Assembly (NCBI GenBank): GCA_047615875.1
Contig: JBLHGU010000068.1
Span: 1 to 24,206 of the forward strand
Source: JBLHGU01 sp047615875
GTDB taxonomy: Bacteria > Pseudomonadota > Gammaproteobacteria > Arenicellales > CAJQKF01
Direction of reading: 5' to 3'
Length of the DNA: 24,206 bases
This document shows positions 15,305 through 23,357 of this stretch, one piece after another (the first letter of the stretch is position 1; every line of letters starts with the position of its first letter). The notes under the pieces were generated by a model. That model was given only the letters and a program-made list of their open reading frames with translations, was not told the origin of the DNA and did no database searches. The translations under genes were made by a program, and so were the position numbers.

Positions 15305-15622
15305 TTATGGTACGACTAATAGCGCCATTTCAGCCACAAACTCACCTTGTGCTTTTGAAAATTTTTGCTTCCACATTATTGCTGCAGAACCTGGACGCTT
15401 AAATACTGCAATTGACTCACGCTGAGAAAAGAAACCTTTTTCTGACTGATACTGCTCGCAGACTTTCTGAAGTTGCTCTTTGGTAACAATAGCTTTCATT
15501 CTATCAGTGAAATCTTTAATGTGCTTTTCATGATCAATATTCGTTGAGACATCCATCAAGTTAACCATAATAGGATTGGCGATAATAAGAATTTCACTTT
15601 CTGACATTTTCTCGAAATTCAT
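15305..15622 (-). CDS. 105-residue protein of unknown function, cassette-like
   Basis: A small, probably cytoplasmic protein that I cannot assign to a named family. It opens MNFEKMSESEILIIANPIM, is mostly helical in its first half, and ends in beta-like segments around SIAVFKRPGSAAIMWKQKF and EFVAEMALLVV, a pattern seen in NTF2-like or similar small alpha/beta folds, though this is only a guess. The start is firm: AAAGGAG lies five bases before ATG 15622. Only 16 bases separate the start codon from the core site GTTAGCAC, a very short leader as in integron cassettes, and an attC-like block follows the stop. The MFS stop is 45 bases upstream. Confidence 0.7.
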   Translation of the reverse strand: MNFEKMSESEILIIANPIMVNLMDVSTNIDHEKHIKDFTDRMKAIVTKEQLQKVCEQYQSEKGFFSQRESIAVFKRPGSAAIMWKQKFSKAQGEFVAEMALLVVP

Positions 15623-15637
15623 TTCTACTCCTTTTGA

Positions 15638-15645
15638 GTGCTAAC
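15638..15645 (-). other. Cassette-type core site upstream of the 105-residue gene
   Basis: On the minus strand this reads GTTAGCAC, preceded by C. It is close to the integron core GTTRRRY (one mismatch) and is exactly complementary to GTGCTAAC at 15265-15258 after the gene's stop codon. That complementarity between the 5' core and the inverse core of the attC is a known property of integron cassettes. Confidence 0.45.
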
Positions 15646-15667
15646 GTACACTTTCCTTTGCTGCATA

Positions 15668-16996
15668 TTAATCAGCCGTTTCCAAATGCTTGCTAATCCG
15701 CAGCGCCAATAGCGTGAACAACACACCAGACAGCAGATAAAAGCTCACTGCGATCAGGCCAAATTGTACCGACAAGCCTAGCGAAAACAGCGGGGCGAAA
15801 GCCGCCCCAAATAACCATGCTAAATCTGAAGTTAACGCTGCGCCAGAATAGCGGAAGCGACGCTCAAGATTTTCAGTTATGATGCCCGAGGCCTGACCAT
15901 AGGAGACCCCCAAAAGCGCAAAACCAATCAATATAAAGGCATCCTGCATAGCTGGCGTTCCGCCCATGAGCATCGGTGCAAACAGCGCAAAAATCCCAAT
16001 TAAAACTGCCATTATTGAAATAGTAGTGCGCTTGCCAATACGGTCAGCGACTACTCCAGAGACCATAGTTGCTGCGATACAAATACAGGCACCGAGGACC
16101 TGAACAAAAAGCACATTGCCGATAAGCTGAGACTCGCCAAGCAGAATCCAGGATAGCGGAAAGATGGTGACAATATGAAAAAGTGCGTAACTGGCTAATG
16201 CGGCAAAGGCCCCCAGGAAAATATAAGGGCCTTGTTTGTCGAGTACTTCACCAGTGCTGATTGGCTCCAACTCACTCTCTTCCAGGGCGAGCGTATACTC
16301 CTCGGTCATCACTAAGCGCAGGCGAGCAAAGAGCGCGACAACATTAATTGCAAACGCGACAAAGAAGGGGTAGCGCCACGCCCATGCTTGAAAGTCTTCA
16401 CTACTCACGCTATTGATCAAATAGAGGAATAACAAATTAGCGATCAGAAACCCTATTGGTGCACCAAGCTGACCAATCATTGCATACCAGCTGCGCTTAG
16501 GTTTGGGTGAATTTAGTACCAATAAGGAAGGCAATCCGTCCCATGAGCCGCCTAGCGCAATACCTTGTAGAACGCGAAACATGGCAAGTAAAAATATTGA
16601 AGCGCCGCCCAGGGTGTTATAGCTAGGTAAGAATGCAATACCTGCTGTTGCTGTACCGAGTAAAAGCAACGAGGTGCTGAGCTTTACACTGCGGCCCCAA
16701 TGACGTTGAATCGTCATAAACAACGCAGTACCAAAGGGTCTGGCGATGAATGCCATAGAGAAAATAGCAAAGCCGTATAGCATGCCATCTAGAGTGCTAA
16801 CAAAAGGGAAAAACACGCTGGGAAAAACCAGCACGCAAGCGATACCAAACACAAAGAAGTCAAAATGTTCTGACGCGCGGCCAATAACAACGCCGATAGC
16901 GATTTCACCAGGAGCGACAGCAGAATGTTCCACTGGAGCTTGCATTTCTATGGCCGAAGAGCCACTAGTTGTATGAGACTTAGTCGAACTGGCCAT
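15668..16996 (-). CDS. MFS transporter, MHS (metabolite:H+ symporter) type
   Basis: A 442-residue permease with 12 predicted helices. Motifs of the MHS group are visible: GRASEHFDFFVFG in helix 1 (normally ..EWYDFFLYG), RPFGTALFMTIQRHWGRS between helices 2 and 3, and RVLQGIALGGSWDG in helix 4. ADRIGKR appears again in the second half. Relatives import organic acids, betaine or shikimate with protons; the substrate here is not shown. I chose the ATG at 16996; the open frame runs 54 codons further up, but that extension reads as intergenic DNA. It diverges from cyoA over 146 bases containing a palindrome. From recall, similar MFS genes sit beside cyo operons in other proteobacteria, so a functional link is possible. 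Confidence 0.85.
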   Translation of the reverse strand: MASSTKSHTTSGSSAIEMQAPVEHSAVAPGEIAIGVVIGRASEHFDFFVFGIACVLVFPSVFFPFVSTLDGMLYGFAIFSMAFIARPFGTALFMTIQRHWGRSVKLSTSLLLLGTATAGIAFLPSYNTLGGASIFLLAMFRVLQGIALGGSWDGLPSLLVLNSPKPKRSWYAMIGQLGAPIGFLIANLLFLYLINSVSSEDFQAWAWRYPFFVAFAINVVALFARLRLVMTEEYTLALEESELEPISTGEVLDKQGPYIFLGAFAALASYALFHIVTIFPLSWILLGESQLIGNVLFVQVLGACICIAATMVSGVVADRIGKRTTISIMAVLIGIFALFAPMLMGGTPAMQDAFILIGFALLGVSYGQASGIITENLERRFRYSGAALTSDLAWLFGAAFAPLFSLGLSVQFGLIAVSFYLLSGVLFTLLALRISKHLETAD

Positions 16997-17062
16997 AGCA
17001 CAAAGGTTATCCAAATTTAGTAATTTCGAAGAGACTACTCCTATCGTGATGACCCAGCCATA

Positions 17063-17075
17063 GGACAAATTGTCC
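17063..17075. promoter_or_regulatory. Palindrome between the divergent MFS and cyoA genes
   Basis: GGACAA (17063-17068), one central base, then TTGTCC (17070-17075). It is flanked by two direct copies of CTATCGT (17041-17047 and 17079-17085). It lies 67 bases before cyoA and 66 before the MFS start, so it is well placed to control both directions. Confidence 0.45.
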
Positions 17076-17142
17076 AATTCTATCGTCCACCTATTTAGCT
17101 TAAAGTCCCATCCTTTTCTTACGCTTGAATTCACGAGTGACG

Positions 17143-18105
17143 ATGTCGATTCATACAACTTTACGAAAGATTTTTTTTACGGCTACCGTCGTGCTGCTGT
17201 CAGGCTGTGAAACGGTCGTGATGTCGCCTTCCGGTGACATTGCCGTCCAGCAAGCGAACCTTCTTGTCTGGGCGACGGGGCTGATGCTGATTATTGTTGT
17301 TCCGGTCATTTTCTTCATCCTACTGTTTGCGTGGCGCTATCGTGCCAGCAACAAAGAGGCCGTCTATGAGCCAGATTGGGATCACTCCACCAGCTTAGAG
17401 CTCCTTATTTGGGCTGCGCCTCTGGCAATCGTTATCGCATTGGGTGCTCTGACTTGGGTCAGCACTCACCAACTCGATCCCTATCGCCCTCTCGATCGTA
17501 TCGCCGAAAATAGGCCAATTCCTGAAGGAGTAGAAACTCTGATCGTGGAAGTGGTGGCGATGGATTGGAAGTGGCTATTCTTTTATCCGGAGCAGGGCAT
17601 TGCTGTGGTCAACCAGCTGGCAGCGCCGGTCGACCGTCCAATCAAGTTCAAGATCACATCAACCACTATGATGAACTCATTTTTTATCCCTGCACTAGCG
17701 GGCCAGATTTATGCGATGGGTGGCATGGAAACTAAACTACACGCCGTTATCAATGAGCCAGGGAGCTATGACGGCTTCTCTGCAAACTATTCTGGCGCAG
17801 GCTTTAATGGTATGCGTTTCAAATTCCTCGGTATGCCTGAGGAAGATTTTGTGCAGTGGGTAACCAAGGTAAAAACCGACGGCGAAGTACTTAGTCGTAG
17901 CGCCTACAAAGCGCTAGCAAAGCCCAGCGAATACAACCCGGTGCAATACTACAGCGCAGTTGAACCAGAACTTTACGAATCCATTCTCAATCGCTGCGTC
18001 GACCCCGGCACCCCGTGCATGAAGGACTGGATGTTGCCCCATGAAGGTAATCACAACGCACCGGCTAGCGCGAGCACTCAGAGCGAGGCCGGCCATGATT
18101 ACTAA
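17143..18105 (+). CDS. cyoA: Cytochrome bo3 quinol oxidase subunit II
   Basis: A 320-residue lipoprotein subunit of the proton-pumping ubiquinol oxidase. The signal peptide ends in the lipobox LLSGC (lipidated Cys at about residue 22), followed by two membrane helices (ATGLMLIIVVPVIFF and LLIWAAPLAIVIALGAL). The periplasmic cupredoxin domain has AMDWKWLFFYPEQGIAVVN, the Trp-rich loop, and SANYSGAGFNGMRF in place of the CuA-binding Cys/His set, so it is a quinol and not a cytochrome c oxidase. The ATG at 17143 gives the lipoprotein form, with GAG eight bases ahead. A TTG at 17125 would add six residues. The gene opens the operon cyoABCD-SURF1, with a 78-base gap before cyoB. Confidence 0.95.
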   Translation: MSIHTTLRKIFFTATVVLLSGCETVVMSPSGDIAVQQANLLVWATGLMLIIVVPVIFFILLFAWRYRASNKEAVYEPDWDHSTSLELLIWAAPLAIVIALGALTWVSTHQLDPYRPLDRIAENRPIPEGVETLIVEVVAMDWKWLFFYPEQGIAVVNQLAAPVDRPIKFKITSTTMMNSFFIPALAGQIYAMGGMETKLHAVINEPGSYDGFSANYSGAGFNGMRFKFLGMPEEDFVQWVTKVKTDGEVLSRSAYKALAKPSEYNPVQYYSAVEPELYESILNRCVDPGTPCMKDWMLPHEGNHNAPASASTQSEAGHDY

Positions 18106-18158
18106 TACATTACGCATAGCTGCTTTAAACGTTTCACGTATATCCCATTCACTGACAA

Positions 18159-18171
18159 TGCCCCACGGGCA
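18159..18171 (+). other. Small hairpin just before cyoB
   Basis: TGCCC (18159-18163) and GGGCA (18167-18171) form a 5-bp stem with a three-base loop. It ends 12 bases before the cyoB ATG, where no Shine-Dalgarno is visible, so it may affect translation of cyoB. No T run follows, so it is not a terminator. Confidence 0.3.
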
Positions 18172-18183
18172 CTGGTACTTTTC

Positions 18184-20190
18184 ATGACTGAACAGTTTGA
18201 TTTAGCCAAGCTTGTATTTGGCCGTCTCAGTTGGGACGCCATACCTCTACACGATCCTATCCTTATAGCGACATTCGCTATGGTTGTGCTCGGCGGTGGC
18301 ACTTTAGTAGCAGTACTAACCTACTACAAGGTTTGGGGCTATTTATGGCAGGAATGGATCACCAGCATTGATCACAAACGCATCGGTGTGATGTACATGA
18401 TCTTAGGTTTTGTGATGCTACTGCGAGGTTTTTCTGACGCCATCCTCATGCGGGTCCACCAGGCAACGGCCTTTGGCGATTCTGCTGGCTTTTTACCGCC
18501 GGATCATTACGACCAAATCTTTACCGCTCACGGCGTTATAATGATTTTCTTCGTGGCAATGCCTTTTGTTGTCGGCCTGATGAATTACATAGTGCCGCTA
18601 CAAATTGGTGGCCGCGACGTTGCATTCCCATTCTTAAATAATTTAAGTTTCTGGATGACCGCTGCTGGTGCCGGCCTAGTCATGGTATCGCTATTTATCG
18701 GCCAATTTGCAAAAACTGGGTGGCTCGCTTACCCGCCTCTTTCAGGGATATTGCAAAGCCCTGGGGTCGGAGTGGATTATTATATTTGGGCCTTGCAGAT
18801 AGCTGGGGTGGGGACGCTGTTGTCCGGTATTAACTTAGTGGTAACCATCATTAAAATGCGCGCGCCAGGTATGAATATGATGAAAATGCCGGTGTTTGTT
18901 TGGACTTCGCTGTGTGCCAATATTTTGATTGTCGCCGCCTTCCCCGTTTTGACCGCCGTAATGGGTATGCTTACCTTAGACCGCTACCTGGATATGAATT
19001 TTTTCACCAACGATCTTGGCGGCAACGCCATGATGTATGTGAATTTAATCTGGATTTGGGGTCACCCAGAGGTCTATATCCTAATTCTGCCGCTGTTTGG
19101 TGTGTTCTCTGAAATAGTCGCTACTTACAGTCGTAAGCGCCTGTTTGGCTACTCATCCATGATCTACGCCACCGTAGTAATCACCGTACTAGCCTATATG
19201 GTATGGCTACATCACTTCTTTACTATGGGCTCTGGCGCGACGGTGAATAGTTTCTTCGGAATCGCCACCATGATTATCTCAATACCGACGGGTGCGAAAC
19301 TATTTAACTGGTTGTTCACCATGTACCGCGGCCGCATTCAGTTTGACGTGCCTATGTTATGGACCATCGGCTTTATGGTGACATTCATTATTGGTGGCAT
19401 GACGGGGGTGTTATTAGCAGTACCACCAGTAGACTTTGTACTGCATAACAGTCTGTTCTTGATCGCTCACTTCCATAACGTAATCATCGGTGGGGTGGTC
19501 TTTGGTACCTTCGCTGCTGTTACCTATTGGTACCCCAAGGTTACCGGCTACAAGCTCGATCCGTTTTGGGGTAAAGCGTCATTCTGGTGTTGGTTCACTG
19601 GTTTTTACCTCGCATTTATGCCGCTCTATCTACTGGGTTTCATGGGTGTAACGCGACGCATGAGTCGTTTCGACGATCCGTCACTGCAGATTTGGTTTCA
19701 AGTTGCACTGTGTGGCGCCTTATTAATTGCACTGGGCATTCTTTGTTTTATTATCCAACTTTATGTCAGCTACAAAAATCGCGATTCACTACGCGATGAA
19801 TCCGGCGATCCATGGCATGGCCGCACCCTGGAGTGGTCAACCTCGTCACCACCACCTCAATACAACTTTGCATTTACGCCGCGAGTGTATGACATCGATG
19901 CGTGGTGGCAAATGAAAGCCAATGGTTTTGTTCGCCCTAAAACTGGCTTTAGGGCCATACATATGCCCAAGAACACCGCAGCGGGTATTGTGCTTGCAGG
20001 TATTAGCGCTGTGTTTGGCTTTGCGATGATTTGGCATATGTGGTTGATCGCAGGCTTAGCTTTTGTCGCACTGCTGACCGCCATTATTATTCATACTTTT
20101 AATTATAATCGTGAATACTACATACCCGTAGAAGAAGTAGAGAAGGCCGAGGCAAAATTTGTGGCTAATCAAACCGAGGTAATTGTTTAA
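18184..20190 (+). CDS. cyoB: Cytochrome bo3 quinol oxidase subunit I
   Basis: The 668-residue catalytic subunit, five residues longer than the E. coli protein and aligning with an offset of about ten. It takes electrons from ubiquinol to low-spin heme and the heme-copper centre, reducing oxygen and pumping protons. Visible residues are R81 and D85 (quinol site, LRGFSDAILMR), H116 (low-spin heme, FTAHGVIM), H294/E296/Y298 (GHPEVY, CuB and the His-Tyr crosslink), H343 and H344 (CuB), K372 of the K channel, H421, H429 (high-spin heme) and H431. Fifteen membrane helices are expected. The start is ATG at 18184. Its stop lies one base before the cyoC ATG, so translation is probably coupled. Confidence 0.97.
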   Translation: MTEQFDLAKLVFGRLSWDAIPLHDPILIATFAMVVLGGGTLVAVLTYYKVWGYLWQEWITSIDHKRIGVMYMILGFVMLLRGFSDAILMRVHQATAFGDSAGFLPPDHYDQIFTAHGVIMIFFVAMPFVVGLMNYIVPLQIGGRDVAFPFLNNLSFWMTAAGAGLVMVSLFIGQFAKTGWLAYPPLSGILQSPGVGVDYYIWALQIAGVGTLLSGINLVVTIIKMRAPGMNMMKMPVFVWTSLCANILIVAAFPVLTAVMGMLTLDRYLDMNFFTNDLGGNAMMYVNLIWIWGHPEVYILILPLFGVFSEIVATYSRKRLFGYSSMIYATVVITVLAYMVWLHHFFTMGSGATVNSFFGIATMIISIPTGAKLFNWLFTMYRGRIQFDVPMLWTIGFMVTFIIGGMTGVLLAVPPVDFVLHNSLFLIAHFHNVIIGGVVFGTFAAVTYWYPKVTGYKLDPFWGKASFWCWFTGFYLAFMPLYLLGFMGVTRRMSRFDDPSLQIWFQVALCGALLIALGILCFIIQLYVSYKNRDSLRDESGDPWHGRTLEWSTSSPPPQYNFAFTPRVYDIDAWWQMKANGFVRPKTGFRAIHMPKNTAAGIVLAGISAVFGFAMIWHMWLIAGLAFVALLTAIIIHTFNYNREYYIPVEEVEKAEAKFVANQTEVIV

Positions 20191-20191
20191 G

Positions 20192-20821
20192 ATGGAAAGC
20201 TCTTTAGCAGTGCCGGTAACTCAGTCGGCTAGTTTTGAATTTTTAGTGCTCGAAGAAGAGCACGTTGCCAACGGTACTTTGCTGGGTTTTTGGCTCTACC
20301 TGATGAGCGATTGCCTGATCTTTGCCGCGCTATTCGCGACTTATGGTGTATTGAGCCAAAGTTATGCTGGCGGGCCAACTGGCGCTGACCTGTTTGACCT
20401 GCCACTAGTAGCATTAAACACCAGTTTCCTGCTGGTTTCGTCGATTACCTACGGCTTCGCCATGCTACAAATGCAGCAAGCCAAATTGTCAGGGACCATG
20501 CTTTGGTTGGCCATCACTGGCGTATTAGGGGTGGGATTTTTAGGCTTAGAACTTTATGAGTTTTATCATCTTATTCATCAGGGCGCAGGTCCACAAACTA
20601 GTGCTTTCTTATCTTCGTTCTTTGCACTGGTAGGCACTCACGGTCTTCACGTTGCCTTCGGCATCCTTTGGTTAGTGACCCTTCTAGTACAACTTCGTAA
20701 GTACGGACTTACCGGCGCTAACCGCCGCCGCCTGTTTTGCCTATCAATGTTCTGGCATTTTCTTGATGTGGTTTGGATAGGCGTATTTACCATTGTTTAC
20801 CTAATGGGGTCATTGTCATGA
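20192..20821 (+). CDS. cyoC: Cytochrome bo3 quinol oxidase subunit III
   Basis: A 209-residue membrane protein with five helices, close to the E. coli length of 204. Family sequence includes LGFWLYLMSDCLIFAALFATY near the start, the long helix with ELYEFYHLI, and FFALVGTHGLHVAFGILW in the middle, then MFWHFLDVVWIGVFTIVYL at the end. It stabilises the oxidase core and does not hold a redox centre. The ATG at 20192 lies one base after the cyoB stop; a TTG at 20183 would add three residues and overlap cyoB. GAGG at 20176-20179 may serve as ribosome site. Its stop overlaps the cyoD start (ATGA). Confidence 0.95.
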   Translation: MESSLAVPVTQSASFEFLVLEEEHVANGTLLGFWLYLMSDCLIFAALFATYGVLSQSYAGGPTGADLFDLPLVALNTSFLLVSSITYGFAMLQMQQAKLSGTMLWLAITGVLGVGFLGLELYEFYHLIHQGAGPQTSAFLSSFFALVGTHGLHVAFGILWLVTLLVQLRKYGLTGANRRRLFCLSMFWHFLDVVWIGVFTIVYLMGSLS

Positions 20822-21186
20822 GAAAACACAATAAAAACAGACTGGAACACCACGAGGAAGAAGGGCCATACAGCACCTTTAGTGGCTATATGATCGGCTT
20901 TATTGCCTCGATTATTTTGACAGCTGTTCCTTTCTGGTTAGTTATGGCCGATGTATTTAGTTCACGGAATATGACCATCGTGATCATCCTCGGTTTAGCT
21001 TTAGTGCAAATTGTGGTGCATATGATTTATTTTCTGCACATGAATTTTCACTCTGAGGGGGGGTGGAATATGCTTTCGCTGCTTTTCACACTGCTTTTAG
21101 TATTCATTACTCTGGCCGGCTCGCTGTGGGTGATGTACCACATGAACGTCAATATGATGCCGGGTATGGTGACTGGTAGCAGTTGA
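20818..21186 (+). CDS. cyoD: Cytochrome bo3 quinol oxidase subunit IV
   Basis: A 122-residue protein with three membrane helices and a hydrophilic, His/Glu-rich N-terminus (NRLEHHEEEGPYSTFSGY), slightly longer than the E. coli 109. QIVVHMIYFLHMNF in the second helix is the typical CyoD/COX4-pro stretch. The subunit is needed for assembly of CuB in the oxidase. The start ATG overlaps the cyoC stop by four bases (ATGA), a strong sign of coupled translation. No heme O synthase gene (cyoE) follows; the next gene, 33 bases further, is SURF1. Confidence 0.94.
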   Translation: MRKHNKNRLEHHEEEGPYSTFSGYMIGFIASIILTAVPFWLVMADVFSSRNMTIVIILGLALVQIVVHMIYFLHMNFHSEGGWNMLSLLFTLLLVFITLAGSLWVMYHMNVNMMPGMVTGSS

Positions 21187-21219
21187 TTATTGTCGCCCAC
21201 ACCGTGAGCAAATTAGATA

Positions 21220-21954
21220 ATGCATGAACGCAGCGCGCTAATAAAATGGTCTATTGCGGTGATCGGGCTATTTTCTTTCGTCAGTTTGATTCTGCTAGGC
21301 AACTGGCAGCTAGATCGTCGAATCTGGAAGCTAGACCTTATTCAGCGCGTTGAAACCCGAGTTCACGCATCACCAGAATCAGCTCCAGAAGTTATTAAAT
21401 GGCAAACTATCAGCAAAAACGCCGACGAGTACCGGCGGATCTCGGTGAACGGCCACTTCCTTAGTGGCAAAGACACCTTGGTCGTCGCTGCAACTGAACT
21501 AGGCAGTGGCTACTGGGTACTCACACCCTTTCAACGCGTCGATGAGAGTATTGTTTTAGTCAATCGGGGGTTCATCAGTCAAGGCGTTCAACCCGCGCCG
21601 CCACTAACGGGCGTACAGCAGGTGGTAGGGTTGTTGCGAATGACCGAACCTGAAGGCAGTGTATTAAGAACTAATGAGCCGGTTTTGGGTCGCTGGTATT
21701 CACGAGATGTGACCGCAATCGCTGCCCACCAGAAGCTAATCGTCGCTCCCTACTTTATTGACGCAGAAAAACGAGATCTCGAACAGCCATTTTTGCCCAC
21801 GCAAATCGGCCAGGTTCCTGCAGGTGGGCTTACCAGAATTAGCTTTTATAATAGCCATCTGGTTTACGCCGTCACGTGGTATGGCTTAGCTATTATGGTA
21901 ATTGGCGCTGGTGTCATTATTGCTCGAGAAGATCGTCGGTCAAAATCAAACTGA
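21220..21954 (+). CDS. SURF1-family oxidase assembly factor
   Basis: A 244-residue protein with the SURF1 layout: an N-terminal membrane helix (IGLFSFVSLILLGNWQLDRR, where GxWQ..R is the family hallmark), a periplasmic domain with YRRISVNGHFL, GYWVLTPFQR and VLVNRGFI, and a C-terminal helix after FYNSHLVYAVTWYGLA. SURF1 proteins help insert heme a or related hemes into subunit I. In Paracoccus a dedicated paralogue serves the quinol oxidase, which fits the position right after cyoD. With no cyoE here, its presence raises the question of which heme the oxidase uses. The start is ATG at 21220, 33 bases after cyoD; the ribosome site is weak. An AGCCGGCT palindrome overlaps its end. Confidence 0.9.
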   Translation: MHERSALIKWSIAVIGLFSFVSLILLGNWQLDRRIWKLDLIQRVETRVHASPESAPEVIKWQTISKNADEYRRISVNGHFLSGKDTLVVAATELGSGYWVLTPFQRVDESIVLVNRGFISQGVQPAPPLTGVQQVVGLLRMTEPEGSVLRTNEPVLGRWYSRDVTAIAAHQKLIVAPYFIDAEKRDLEQPFLPTQIGQVPAGGLTRISFYNSHLVYAVTWYGLAIMVIGAGVIIAREDRRSKSN

Positions 21955-22037
21955 AGCCGGCTGAGACTTAGTGGCACACATATAAGTATACTGTCTGCAC
22001 GCTCACGAAAGTTAACGATAACAACCAGTAGCCGATT

Positions 22038-23357
22038 ATGACCGACGACCTTCCGCTGCGTAGCTACGCTAACAGGAATGATACTGACACCCTCGGTAAG
22101 CACATGCGCCAACTTGTGCAACTTCGCTGGTTGGCAGTACTCGGTCAATTTCTGACTATTGTCGTTACTCGCTATGGCTTTGGCGTAGAACTGCCGATGC
22201 AAGTAATGTTAAGCGTACTAGCTGGACTCGTCGTGTTTAATGCGCTTAACGAGCTCGCCCTGCGGTTTAGACACAGAGTACGTACCGCAGAGCTATTTAT
22301 GGGCCTGCTGGTCGACATGGCCATACTGACCATTCAGCTGTATCTCAGTGGCGGTTCTACAAATCCATTTGTTTTCCTTTACTTGTTGCAGGTTGGACTT
22401 GCTGCGGTACTTTTGGCACCATCCTATGCATGGGCGCTACTAGGCGTGGCCACACTCTGCTTTCTCTGGCTGGCAGAGAAAGCTCGACCACTTGAGTTAG
22501 CGCAAGATTATCACCTCGGCATACACAGTTACTATGTCGAGGGTATTTTGATCTGTTTGATCCTTAATGCCGCTTTACTGGTCATTTTTATCAATCGAAT
22601 AAACCGCACCCACCGCGAACATGATGCGCATCTAGCCGAATTACGTCAGCGTGCCGCAGAGGAAGACCATATTCTTCGGATGGGCTTGCTAGCGTCAGGC
22701 GCAGCGCACGAATTAGGCACACCGCTGTCTACCATTGCGGTTATCCTTGGTGATTGGCAGCGCATGCCCTTTCTTAAATCAGATCCCGATCTTGGTGGAG
22801 AAGTTACCGAAATGCAAACCCAAATTCAGCGCTGCAAGGCAATTGTTAGCGGCATACTCATGTCTGCTGGTGAGACCCGAGGTGAGTCCTCTGGAGAGAC
22901 CACGGTATGTAATTTTTTTGACGAACTGATCACTGATTGGCAAAACACACGCAAAGTTCGTGAATTTAGTTTTCAAAATTTAGTTAGCGAAGACATCGAT
23001 ATCGCGTCAGATACCGTATTAAAACAAACTATCTGCAATCTTCTAGACAACGCGCTGGAAGCTTCTCCAGATTGGGTTGGTCTTGAAGTTTTACGGCAAA
23101 ACGATATGCTACTTATTAGAATCGTTGATCGGGGGCCCGGCTTTTCCAGCGAAATTTTAAATCGCCTTGGACAGCCCTACCAATCTACCAAGGGTCGTTC
23201 TGGCAGCGGTCTGGGGTTGTTTTTTGTTTTCAATGTCGCGCGTATTTTGGGTGGCGAAGTAGGGGCACGCAATCGTCAGGAAGGAGGCGCCGAAATAAAT
23301 CTTTGCTTACCACTAGATGCACTCCGCCTAAAAGAGGCTTACAGTTATGACAGATAA
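22038..23357 (+). CDS. regB: Redox-sensing histidine kinase, RegB/PrrB/RoxS type
   Basis: A 439-residue sensor with six N-terminal membrane helices and a cytoplasmic kinase core. Between helices 3 and 4 lies SGGSTNPF (105-111), the GGxxNPF element that senses ubiquinone in RegB. The H-box is GAAHELGTPLSTI with H224 as phosphorylated residue, and QIQRCKAIV holds C266, the counterpart of the redox-active RegB cysteine (Cys265 in Rhodobacter). The ATP-binding part shows CNLLDNALEAS (N box), DRGPGF and GSGLGLF. By comparison with RegB it is expected to phosphorylate the next gene product when the quinone pool is reduced. The start is ATG 22038, 83 bases after SURF1; the stop overlaps the regulator gene by 11 bases. 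Confidence 0.93.
   Translation: MTDDLPLRSYANRNDTDTLGKHMRQLVQLRWLAVLGQFLTIVVTRYGFGVELPMQVMLSVLAGLVVFNALNELALRFRHRVRTAELFMGLLVDMAILTIQLYLSGGSTNPFVFLYLLQVGLAAVLLAPSYAWALLGVATLCFLWLAEKARPLELAQDYHLGIHSYYVEGILICLILNAALLVIFINRINRTHREHDAHLAELRQRAAEEDHILRMGLLASGAAHELGTPLSTIAVILGDWQRMPFLKSDPDLGGEVTEMQTQIQRCKAIVSGILMSAGETRGESSGETTVCNFFDELITDWQNTRKVREFSFQNLVSEDIDIASDTVLKQTICNLLDNALEASPDWVGLEVLRQNDMLLIRIVDRGPGFSSEILNRLGQPYQSTKGRSGSGLGLFFVFNVARILGGEVGARNRQEGGAEINLCLPLDALRLKEAYSYDR

Noticed and set aside
16997..17158. 54-codon N-terminal extension of the MHS transporter
   Set aside because: It crosses the control region and overlaps cyoA's start; the family N-terminus fits ATG 16996.
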